Source of the DNA: Mesoplasma melaleucae
GTDB taxonomy: Bacteria > Bacillota_I > Bacilli_A > Mycoplasmatales > Mycoplasmataceae
NCBI RefSeq assembly: GCF_002804105.1
Contig: NZ_CP024964.1
Coordinates: forward strand, 372,001-436,000
Reading direction: 5' to 3'
Length of the DNA: 64,000 bases
Shown here: piece after piece, positions 1-8,047 of the stretch
Layout: each line of letters begins with the position of its first letter
How positions within the stretch are numbered: the first letter of the stretch is position 1
Translations under genes and position numbers: made by a program
Notes under the pieces: model-generated
Seen by the model: the letters and a program-made list of their open reading frames with translations, nothing else
What the model was told of the DNA's origin: nothing
Database searches by the model: none

Positions 1-438
1 ACAAATATTAAAACTTCAATTGCAAGTTGTTGTATGCCAATTCCTTATGAAGATGTAATTGGATATGTTGGTAAGTCAGGAAATGGGATTAAAGTCCATT
101 TAAAAGAATGTTATAACTTATATACAAATGAAGAAAATAAACGATTAGTTCAAGTTCAATGAAACTCAGCGGTTGCTGAAAATAGTTTATACACAACTAA
201 ACTAAAATATTTCGCAACAGACCGTCCAAATCTTTTATATGACATCTCAAGAGCATTGACAAATTTAAAAGCTACAACAATAAATGTTAAACTAGGACTT
301 GATCCTAAAACCTTATTGGTTAATGGTGAATTAACAATTAAAGTAAAAAGTTCAGCACAATTAAATCAAATCATTTTAACAATTAAATCAATTGCAAATA
401 TTATAGATTGTGAAAGAGCTGTAAAAAGTATTAAATAG
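1..438 (+). CDS. rel: RelA/SpoT-type (p)ppGpp synthetase/hydrolase, C-terminal part
   Basis: Only the last 145 codons lie in the window; the gene starts upstream. The visible part is the regulatory C-terminus of a long RSH enzyme, which makes and degrades (p)ppGpp in response to stalled ribosomes. It begins in the cysteine-containing zinc-finger/CC region (SCCMPIPYEDVIGYV, then KVHLKECYN) and ends with an ACT-like domain (FATDRPNLLYDISRAL, then a beta-rich tail ending in RAVKSIK). One Trp is encoded by TGA at 160-162. The catalytic HD and synthetase domains cannot be assessed. The stop codon lies within the left arm of a terminator hairpin, so this is probably the last gene of its transcript. 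Confidence 0.88.
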
Positions 439-462
439 GTTTTTCCTATTTTTTTTATTTTT
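433..462 (+). terminator. Rho-independent terminator after rel
   Basis: The stem AAATAGG / CCTATTT has a short T-rich loop and is followed by a T run. It overlaps the rel stop codon. Confidence 0.75.
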
Positions 463-509
463 TTGAAATTTGTTTAAAAATTTTCAAAAACTTTTTTCTT
501 AATAATATA

Positions 510-1127
510 ATGACCTTGAAAGAAATTAAAATTACAATGAAAAAACGAAAAAAAAGATAAACTAACACTTGAAGAAAATATAAAATTTTTGAATCTTATA
601 AGCCTAGAAACTATTTTGCGATTAATAAAGCTTATATAAATTTGATTATATACCTTTGGAATTGGAAGATTTCGAATTTTATGCTTGAGAAGCATATTTA
701 GATATTTTAGATAAATATTATGATAGAAGTATGAAAAAAAAGTTTTGAAAGCTGCTTATTTGATACTGTATATTGAAAGGCAATGAATGTATGTGCAAAA
801 TATGTAACAAATAAATAAAAAATTGTTAATCAATGTATGAGAACAAGCAGCTATATGAATGAAAATTATAAATCTATTTTAGAAAACAGACATATGAAAA
901 ATGAATCACCATATAATGAAATTGGATAATCACAACTATTTGAACAATATTTTGCTAAAAAAACTAACAGATTACAAAAAAAAATTTTTACACTCTATAT
1001 TTATGTTATGAATTTTGCAGAAATTGCAGATGAATTAAAAATATCAGCTGCTAAAGCCAGAAATACATTTTATAAAGTTTTACCAGAAATAAGACAAGTA
1101 GTTTCCAATCAAGCTTTTTTAGATTAA
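510..1127 (+). pseudogene. Decayed sigma-70-like factor
   Basis: No intact frame spans this stretch, but successive fragments in different frames read as one protein. They are an acidic helical N-terminal part, a middle piece around YIPLELEDFEFYAWEAYL, and a C-terminal piece with LQKKIFTLYIYVMNFAEIA followed by DELKISAAKARNTFYKVL. That last segment has the spacing of a sigma region 4 helix-turn-helix (FAEIADELKISAAKARNTFY). At least four stops or frameshifts interrupt it. The family call rests only on the C-terminal HTH. It sits between rel and a small conserved gene and has no clear ribosome binding site. It could have been an alternative sigma factor or another HTH regulator. Confidence 0.55.
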
Positions 1128-1154
1128 AATATAATTGTATAGGAGAGTGATCAG

Positions 1155-1433
1155 ATGAGTTATTATTATAAACCTAGTATGGGTTATTCTGTTCACGCTT
1201 TGCAGAGAGCTAAGGAAAGATTAAAACTTCAAGATAAACAAGATTGAGAAATAAAGGAAGTTATTAAGAACCATATTTTTAACTCAACAAAAACTTTTAA
1301 AATTGACGGTATGTTATATGTTTCAGCGTCTAACACAAACATTTTCTTTGTTATTAACGAAAATAGTAACACACTTGTGACCGTAACTCTTGTTTCTGCA
1401 GAAAAACAATTAAGATTGATGGGCGGTTGATAA
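1155..1433 (+). CDS. Small conserved protein, possible DUF4258/RelE-like fold
   Basis: An intact 92-residue protein (one internal TGA Trp, and a TGA Trp as the final residue before TAA). GGAGAG precedes the start at ribosome-binding distance. It ends one base before coaE, so the two are probably co-transcribed. Near the N-terminus is the helix HALQRAKERLKL, resembling the HxxxRxxER pattern of DUF4258 and related RelE-superfamily proteins. A beta-rich part follows (MLYVSASNTNIFFVI, then NTLVTVTLVSAEKQLRLMGGW). This similarity is by eye only; the function is unknown. No antitoxin-like partner is seen next to it. The preceding gene is the dead sigma-like factor. Confidence 0.6.
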
Positions 1434-1434
1434 T

Positions 1435-1995
1435 ATGATAATTGGAGTATATGGTACTATTGGTGCTGGTAAGACAACTATTTCTAATAAAATAAAGAAA
1501 TTAAAATTTAAGGTAATTAACGCTGATTTAATTGCCAAGGAAGTAATTAACTACAGAGATATTCAATCTCAGTTAAAAAAAACATTTCCTGAAGCTTTTG
1601 TTAATGACAATTTTGATCGAAGAAGATTAAGAAAAGCTATTTCAAATAATGAAACTAAAATGAATAAATTAAATTCAATTGTTTGACCTGAAATTAAAAA
1701 TCAAATTAGCCTTTTAATTCAAACAAACTCAGGAAATATTGTAATAGATGCAGCATTGCTTCCAGAACTTGAATTACCTGTTGATAAATATATCAGAGTT
1801 AAATCTAATCTTTTAACAACTTTATTTAGAGTTAAAAAAAGGGATAAAATACCGTTTAAAGAAACATTTTCAATTTATAAACAGCAAAAACAAAGAATTA
1901 AATACTATAATTTAGACAATGAAATAATCATTGTTAATGACTTTTGAACAAAAAAAATTTCATATAAACAATTACATAAGAAAATTTTTAAATAA
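1435..1995 (+). CDS. coaE: Dephospho-CoA kinase
   Basis: A 186-residue protein for the last step of coenzyme A synthesis, phosphorylating the 3'-hydroxyl of dephospho-CoA. The Walker A loop is at residues 6-14 (YGTIGAGKTT), followed by the family's NADLIAKEV motif near residue 30, where the Asp is the expected catalytic base. A conserved RRRLRKAI stretch is near residue 62. The length is slightly below the usual 190-200. TGA Trp codons lie at 1684 and 1945. It is tightly coupled to the small gene upstream. The terminator after it also serves the convergent broken methyltransferase gene. Confidence 0.9.
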
Positions 1996-2026
1996 GATTA
2001 TTTGATCTTATTTTTTTATTTTTTTC
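1991..2026. terminator. Bidirectional terminator between coaE and a convergent pseudogene
   Basis: A perfect 8-bp stem AATAAGAT / ATCTTATT with a 6-nt loop is followed by a long T run. The left arm overlaps the coaE stop. The hairpin also closes the minus-strand methyltransferase pseudogene. Confidence 0.8.
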
Positions 2027-2797
2027 CCAACTACTATTATTGATAAAGGCATTCTTTTATTGTCATAAATGTCACTAAGTCCGATATCATAGTCAAATTC
2101 ATCAAATTTAACAATTTCAATTCCTGAATTAATAATTCCATTTATGATTTTTGAAATAGAATGAGAAAAATTTATAAATTCTTTAGATTCATATTCTCCT
2201 GAAATATATTACATCCCATTATTTTCAATTCATGGTTCATCTGAAAAGTATCTACTTTCAAAAATAATTGTTAAATTTTCATTGTATTTTGCTTCACCAG
2301 GGAAAGGTAACATATTTGTTAAAGGATAATAATCATGCAAAATTAGTATTCCATCTCTTTTTAAACATTTTGAGACAATTTTAAATAATTCATTAATATC
2401 TTTAAATCATGTTATCGCACCAATTGTGAATATTAACACATCAAAATGATTTTCATATTTATTGTCTATCTCTAATATATTACATGCTACAAAATCACAA
2501 GGAAGGTTTAAAATATTCTTATTTTCTATTGCTTGTTAAATAAAGTTTTCTACAATATCAAACTCAACTCCATTAGCATTGTAATGCTTAGAAATTAATG
2601 ATAATTTACGGCCATTATTGCAACAAAATTGTCCAATGTTTTTGTTTGTTAAATCTAATTCATCTAAAACAGTTTTTACTGCGGGTTCCGGGTTCAATAT
2701 AATAATCAGACTTATTTTGTAAGTTTGAAGAAACATCATTACCTCAACCTTCTGTTCTTTTTTCAAAAGCTTCTTTTCAAGCTTCCTTATTTTTCAT
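2008..2797 (-). pseudogene. Broken class I SAM-dependent methyltransferase
   Basis: Read on the minus strand from an ATG preceded by AGAGG, the gene begins MKNKEAWKEAFEKRTEGW, loses frame near 2700, and continues through NIGQFCCNNGRKLSLIS (the SAM-binding region; usual form CCGNGxxL). An in-frame TAA near 2535 separates this from the segment carrying CNILEIDNKYENHFDVLIF, TIGAITWFKDI and GILILHDYYPLTNML, all typical of small-molecule or tRNA-type methyltransferases. A second TAA lies near 2213 (GM-stop-YISGEY). The two stops and one frameshift make it inactive. The substrate cannot be inferred. Confidence 0.8.
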
Positions 2798-2872
2798 AGA
2801 ATAACCTCTTTTTAAAATTATAACTTAATCATTTTTTTTATTAATTAAATTAATTAAGATAAAATTAATAAT

Positions 2873-3733
2873 ATGAATAAATCAGGAATAATAATTTTAA
2901 ATAAACCATCAGGTTTATCAACAAATCATTTAATTCAAAAAATTAAAAGAAAGTTGAATATAAAAAAAATAGGGCATGCAGGAACTTTGGATCCATTAGC
3001 AACAGGTGTAGTAATTTGTTTAGTTAATGGTGGAACAAAATTAAGTGACTACTTTTTAAATGAAAACAAAGCATATGAAGTTACAATGAAATTATTTCAG
3101 GCTACAGATACTTATGATAGTGATGGCCAAATAATTGAAGAACAAGATAAATTTGAAATATTAAAAACTAGTGTTGAAGAAGTTATTTCAAAATTTAATG
3201 GATTAACTTATGATCAAGAACCACCAATCTATTCAGCAATAAAATTAGATGGTAAAAAACTTTATGAATATGCACGTGAGAATCAAGTAGTTAAAATTAA
3301 TAAGAGAGAAATTACAATTAATTCATTAACACTGAATGATTACTCAAATGATGAGATATCAATGACAGTATATTGTTCAAAAGGAACATATATAAGAAGT
3401 TTAGTAGTTGATATTGCAAAAGAATTAAATACTATAGCTCATGTCACACGTTTAAATAGAATTGAATCAGGAAATTTTAAATTACAAGATGCATTGACAA
3501 TTGATGAATGCAATAATGAACATATTATTAATATGTTTGATGCAATGAAAATGGCCGACTTTGTAATTATTGAATTAGCAGAAACATTAAATATTGAACA
3601 TGGTAAAAAAATCAAATTAACAACAGAAAGTGATTTAGTATTTATTTCAAATACAAAAAAAGAATTGATTGCGTGTTATGAAAGAGAAAAAGAAAATACT
3701 TTTAAATGTAGACGTGGAGGTTTAAACATTTAA
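2873..3733 (+). CDS. truB: tRNA pseudouridine(55) synthase TruB
   Basis: A 286-residue enzyme that isomerises U55 in the T-loop of tRNAs. The catalytic motif GHAGTLDPLATGVV places the active Asp at residue 40; the family motifs KAYEVTM and CSKGTYIRSL are also present. Length is normal. No Shine-Dalgarno sequence precedes the ATG; instead an AT-rich stretch with a -10-like GATAAAAT lies 7-14 bases upstream, which suggests a leaderless transcript. The stop overlaps the ribF start (TAATG), implying translational coupling. This truB-ribF-rpsO order is common in Firmicutes and Mollicutes. Confidence 0.94.
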   Translation: MNKSGIIILNKPSGLSTNHLIQKIKRKLNIKKIGHAGTLDPLATGVVICLVNGGTKLSDYFLNENKAYEVTMKLFQATDTYDSDGQIIEEQDKFEILKTSVEEVISKFNGLTYDQEPPIYSAIKLDGKKLYEYARENQVVKINKREITINSLTLNDYSNDEISMTVYCSKGTYIRSLVVDIAKELNTIAHVTRLNRIESGNFKLQDALTIDECNNEHIINMFDAMKMADFVIIELAETLNIEHGKKIKLTTESDLVFISNTKKELIACYEREKENTFKCRRGGLNI

Positions 3734-4278
3734 TGGAAATTGTAAAAACAACAATACATCATATTGAAGAACTTAATAAAAATTCTTGCGTAACTGTTGG
3801 AATGTTTGATGCATTACATAAATATCACAAATTGATAATAGCCAAAACTGCTGAATTAGCTAAACAATTTGATTTGTCATCAATTGTAATAACTTTTAAT
3901 CATAAGCCTACTAAATCAGCAGAAACATTAATTCAAGAAGAAAAGAAAATAGCATATATTAAAGAAAACTTTAATATCGATAAATTGATCATTCTTTATG
4001 TAGATGAGCAATTAATAAATACTTCAAAAGAAGCATTTGTACAAATTTTAAAAGATAAACTAAAAGTTATTAAAATGGTTGAAGGAAGCGATTTTAGATT
4101 TGGATATCAAAAAGCAGGAGATATTAATTATTTAATTGAAAGTTTTGGAATTGATAATATTTTTATTTTTGAAAGAGATTTATCTGTTTCAACATCTAAA
4201 ATAAAAAAATTAATAGAAAAATATAAAATTGATGAAGTTGAAAAAGAATTAGAAGTTGATATCAATTTATTGAAATAA
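3733..4278 (+). CDS. ribF: Short RibF-like FAD synthetase (FMN adenylyltransferase domain only)
   Basis: A 181-residue protein overlapping the truB stop. It matches the N-terminal nucleotidyltransferase domain of bifunctional RibF: the HxGH-like signature appears as GMFDALHKYHK, and the later conserved stretch as EGSDFRFGYQKAGDI. The C-terminal riboflavin kinase domain (about 120 residues) is absent; only a short charged tail follows. Two positions of the usual GxFDGxHxGH motif differ (Gly to Ala, Gly to Tyr). It may make FAD from imported FMN, or be a weak or repurposed nucleotidyltransferase. The rpsO promoter lies in its last codons. Confidence 0.75.
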   Translation: MEIVKTTIHHIEELNKNSCVTVGMFDALHKYHKLIIAKTAELAKQFDLSSIVITFNHKPTKSAETLIQEEKKIAYIKENFNIDKLIILYVDEQLINTSKEAFVQILKDKLKVIKMVEGSDFRFGYQKAGDINYLIESFGIDNIFIFERDLSVSTSKIKKLIEKYKIDEVEKELEVDINLLK

Positions 4279-4298
4279 TATTTTTAAAAGTCTATAAT
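4270..4298 (+). promoter_or_regulatory. Promoter of rpsO
   Basis: TTGAAA, a 17-base spacer and TATAAT form a near-consensus sigma-A promoter. The -35 lies within the ribF 3' end. Predicted transcription start is near 4305. Confidence 0.75.
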
Positions 4299-4304
4299 AT
4301 AAAA

Positions 4305-4389
4305 AGTGATTGTTCACCGAAGATGCTATTCGCTCCCATGAATACACCTTTGATGAAACACTAAAAATCAACATGAAAGGGAGACAATT
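4305..4389 (+). promoter_or_regulatory. Structured 5' leader of rpsO, candidate S15 autoregulatory element
   Basis: The 85-base leader contains a small hairpin GTGA-TTGT-TCAC at its 5' end. CTCCC at 4333-4337 is exactly complementary to the Shine-Dalgarno GGGAG at 4379-4383, so the ribosome binding site can be sequestered. Translational feedback by S15 through leader structures is known in several bacteria. This exact fold is an inference from base pairing. Confidence 0.5.
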
Positions 4390-4656
4390 ATGATTTCAAA
4401 AGAAAGAAAAGCTGAAATTATTAAAGAATTTGGTGGAAGTGACGCAAATACAGGTTTAGCTGAAGTTCAAATTGCTTTATTAACAGAAGATATTGCTAAC
4501 ATGACAGAGCACTTAAAAGAACACAAAAAAGATGTTCCTACAAGAAGAACTTTATTAAAAAAAGTTGCTCAAAGAAGACATTTACTAGACTTCTTAATTA
4601 AAAAAGACGTTAACAGATATAAAGAAATTATTGCTAAATTAGGATTAAGAAAATAA
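4390..4656 (+). CDS. rpsO: 30S ribosomal protein S15
   Basis: An 88-residue, full-length S15, which binds the central domain of 16S rRNA early in small-subunit assembly. Family motifs [19 protein letters not shown] and [18 protein letters not shown] are intact. It follows a strong promoter, a structured leader and the good ribosome binding site GGGAG. It is a single-gene unit followed by the promoter for tRNA-Gly. Confidence 0.97.
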   Translation: MISKERKAEIIKEFGGSDANTGLAEVQIALLTEDIANMTEHLKEHKKDVPTRRTLLKKVAQRRHLLDFLIKKDVNRYKEIIAKLGLRK

Positions 4657-4679
4657 TTTCAAAATTTAATTTAAAAATA

Positions 4680-4708
4680 TTGACACATAGATTTAATTTT
4701 TATATTAT
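4680..4708 (+). promoter_or_regulatory. Promoter of the tRNA-Gly gene
   Basis: TTGACA, a 17-base spacer and TATTAT lie 18 bases upstream of the mature tRNA 5' end. Confidence 0.75.
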
Positions 4709-4726
4709 AACTATGTGTCTAAAAAT

Positions 4727-4800
4727 GCAGGTGTAGTTTAATGGTAGAACTTCAGCCTTCCAAGCTGACTGTGAGGGTTCGATTCCCTTCACCTGCTCCA
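4727..4800 (+). tRNA. tRNA-Gly (anticodon UCC)
   Basis: A 74-base cloverleaf with encoded CCA. The acceptor arms GCAGGTG and CACCTGC pair, the D-arm region is GTTTAATGGTAGAAC, the anticodon loop CTTCCAA sits on the stem TCAGC / GCTGA, and the T-arm is GAGGGTTCGATTCCCTT. The anticodon TCC reads glycine codons. It has its own promoter and terminator. Confidence 0.96.
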
Positions 4801-4810
4801 TTAAAAAGTC

Positions 4811-4842
4811 AAACAACCCAAGGGTTGTTTTTTTATTTTTTT
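4811..4842 (+). terminator. Terminator of tRNA-Gly
   Basis: AAACAACCC / GGGTTGTTT is a 9-bp stem followed by a T run. Confidence 0.85.
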
Positions 4843-4876
4843 GATATAATTAAAAATAGAAAAAAAGGTGAATTAA

Positions 4877-5617
4877 ATGACTAATACAAAAAAAATAGAT
4901 TGAAATAAAACAAGGGAATTTGATCTTGAAAGAACAAACATTTGAATAAGTTTTAGTTTTGAAATTTTATTTGTTGTTTTACCTTATGTAATAATTTGAA
5001 TTTTGATTGGTAGTACATGAAATACTGCTAAATATCATAACTTTTATAATGATCTACCTTTAAAAGAATTTCTTTTAACAATTATTTGTATTGGCTATAT
5101 CTTAATTTCCTTAGGAATTAACTTTATTACATATCTTTTGAAGTGACAAAAAGAAGATAGCTTTACTTTTACAATTGCTATTGGTTTATGTTTAACAGGA
5201 TTTATCTGTAATAGCATTTGAATTGATAAATTATCAATTGGTTGATTTGCAATATTCTTAAAAATTATATTTTTAGTCATTTTTGCACTAATTGGGATTT
5301 TCATTGGAACACTAGGAACAATGTTAATAAGAAATCTTAGATTTAAAATTGAAGAAGAAGATCAACTTTTATTAGAAGCATATAAAAATTGTAAAAAAAT
5401 TCCTTTAATAAAAAGAATTAGATTAGAAAGAGCTGAAAAATACAAATTAAAAAAGGTTCAAGAAGTAGAAGAACTGAATAAATTTAAAGAAGAATTAAAT
5501 GAAAAAATAGCTTTGGAATTAAAAAATAAAAAAGAGGATGAACTCTTAAATAAGAAATCTATTAAATTAAATCAAAAAGAAGAAAAAAAACATCAGAAAA
5601 AAAACAATAAAAAATAG
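4877..5617 (+). CDS. Membrane protein with coiled C-terminal tail, unknown function
   Basis: An intact 246-residue protein when its TGA codons are read as Trp. Four hydrophobic segments occupy roughly residues 24-44, 65-90, 95-115 and 125-150. A highly charged, Lys/Glu-rich C-terminal third follows (about residues 155-246) that should form a coiled coil and probably faces the cytoplasm. AAAGGTG precedes the ATG. It lies upstream of cdsA with about 70 bases between. It matches no family I recognise. Confidence 0.75.
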
Positions 5618-5690
5618 TCTTATTTAAATTAAAATAAACTTAATATTTGTTAAAATTAATGTAATTGTATTTTACAAAGAAAGGAAACTT

Positions 5691-6746
5691 ATGACTAATA
5701 AAATTGATTCCAAAAAGAATAGAATTTGAAATCTTAAGAATAATAACTTTTTAATAAGATTCTCATCAAGTATTATTCTAGTTATCTTACTAATTGCATT
5801 TCTTTGTACAGCAGTATTAAGTGAAGAGTTATGGGTTCATTTAAAAAATGAAAAAACAGCTCAAATTGCAAGTCAAGTATTAGGAATAATAATGCTAGTT
5901 CTTTCTGTTGCAGTACTTATGTTTTGTATTTACGAACTATCAACGTCGCTTAAAGTTAAAAGTAAGTATTTTATTGTTATATTAGAAATTCTTGCATTAG
6001 TATTATTTTTAGCACCAATAACAAGTATAGCTAACTTAGAACATTTATTTATTTATAAGAACTGAGTTTTAAAATCTAAATTAGCAGAATGATACATGCA
6101 GATACTTTACTTAACTTTATTTTTAGGAATATCATTTGGAGCAGGATATCTTTCAGGTATTGAATTTAAAAAACTTGTGATGATCTTAGGAACTACTTTA
6201 ATTATTATATTTGGAGTAAAAGGGTTTACTTATATATCATTATCAAATGATTATTATGCTCAAAGCTATTCAAGTATTAAATTTGGATACATGACATCTG
6301 CTTGAATTTGATTAATTGTTATTTTAACAGACACATTTGCTTATATTTTTGGGGTTGCTTTTGGTAAACATAAGATGGCACCAGTTATTAGTCCTAAAAA
6401 AAGTTGAGAAGGCGCAATTGGTGGATTTACAGTTGCATTTGTAGTTTCAGTTTTAATTGCTATATTATTCTTCTTTTTTATTAAATCACATGCTATGTTT
6501 AGCAATTACATGAGTAATATTGATAATAATCTTGGTAAGGGAGTAGTTATATTGTTATATATTCTACTAGCAGCATTAATTTCATTTATTGGTCAATTAG
6601 GTGATTTATTCTTTTCATTAATTAAAAGAATAAATGATATTAAAGACTTTTCAAATTTGATACCTGGTCATGGTGGAGTTTTAGATAGACTAGATTCATT
6701 TATGCTTGTGTTCTTATTTATGTATTTTTTTACATTGATTAACTAA
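5691..6746 (+). CDS. cdsA: Phosphatidate cytidylyltransferase
   Basis: A 351-residue polytopic membrane enzyme that makes CDP-diacylglycerol from phosphatidic acid and CTP, the branch point for phosphatidylglycerol and cardiolipin. The family signature is clear near the C-terminus: SPKKSWEGAIGG, then [20 protein letters not shown] and [15 protein letters not shown], containing the metal-binding Asp residues. The N-terminal half has several transmembrane segments and is longer than in most bacteria. AAAGGAA lies before the ATG. It is followed 13 bases later by the RseP-type protease, an order conserved in many Firmicutes. Confidence 0.94.
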
Positions 6747-6759
6747 TAAAGGAGATTTT

Positions 6760-8031
6760 ATGGGAAGTGTATTGGCGGTTATTTTATCTATATTTATTTC
6801 AATCATTGTTGTTTTAGTGCTAATTACACTTCATGAACTTGGTCATTTCATTGTTGCAAAATTATCAAAGACTTATGTATTTGAATTTGCTATTGGTTTT
6901 GGACCAAAATTATTTGTAATCAAAACAAAAGAAACTTGATATTCAGTTAGATTGATTCCATTGGGTGGTTATGTATCAATTGCAAGTGATTTTGCTGAAC
7001 CACCAAAAGGTAGAGAAAAAGAATTTGAAGCAATTCCTGATTCTCGTAAGATTGATTATGCAATTAAATGAAAAAAGACATTATTTATTCTATTTGGACC
7101 ATTAATTAATTTATTTGTTGCATACATTTTAATTTTTTCAGTATTATTTGGAGTTGGTTACAAACCAACTGATCCAAATTTTTATGGACAAAACTTTTCA
7201 ACATCTTCAGTTGCTTATCAAATGATTGCTAAAAATGAAGGGAAAACACCAGATCCTCAGCTCAATAAGTATATTGCTAATGATTTACAAGTCGCTATTA
7301 CTGGTTGAGATGTGACAATTGGTGAAAAGATATTTTATCTTTTTACAACTAGCAATAAATCTGATATAGCACCAACATACAAAGAAATTTCAACGATGTT
7401 CAATCAAGGTAAATCAAAAATATTAAAATATATAAAAGAAATTGAACCAAAAGATGAAGATAAAATCTTATATAAATTTAGTTATGTAAAACTTGAAAAT
7501 GATTATTCAGGAAAAATTATAGGAAAAGAAATAACTACTGTTTCTGCTGAAATAAAAAATTCAAAAGAAGTTATTAGATTATGAAAAGAAGCAAATCAAA
7601 TTACTGGTATTGCAATAGCACCACCAGATAGACACTTTAAAAATGGTGGAGCTAAATTTGGATACACATTTGTTGAAACTTGAAATCAAGCATTTTCATT
7701 AGTAGTTGGAATTGGTAAATTTTTTACAGGAGATTTTAGTGCTATTTCAGGTCCAGTTGGAATTGCCAAATCTTCAACAAGTGGAGGAGCACCAACAACT
7801 TCATTAAAAGCAAGTAGAATGTTTTATATATCATCAATCTCAGCTAACCTGTTTATGTTAAATATTCTTCCATTCCCACCATTAGATGGTTATAAATTCT
7901 GAGAAACATTAGTTGAATGAGTTACAAGAAAAGAAGTTAGTCAAAAAACTAAAACAATTATTTATGCAACAGGGGCAATTTTATTAATAGGGTTTATCAT
8001 TGTTGTAACAGTTAAAGATATTATTATTTAA
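6760..8031 (+). CDS. rseP: RseP/RasP-type site-2 intramembrane zinc metalloprotease
   Basis: A 423-residue membrane protease. The zinc-binding HELGH motif is at residues 25-29 in the first transmembrane helix, and the second active-site motif NILPFPPLDG is near residues 368-377. Further transmembrane helices lie near residues 110 and 395-420. The middle part, where a PDZ domain normally sits, is poorly conserved and rich in Lys. The family cleaves single-span substrates such as anti-sigma factors and signal-peptide remnants; no anti-sigma factor is seen nearby. AAAGGAG precedes the start. polC follows 16 bases downstream. Confidence 0.92.
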
Positions 8032-8047
8032 AAATTAAAGGAGTTAT

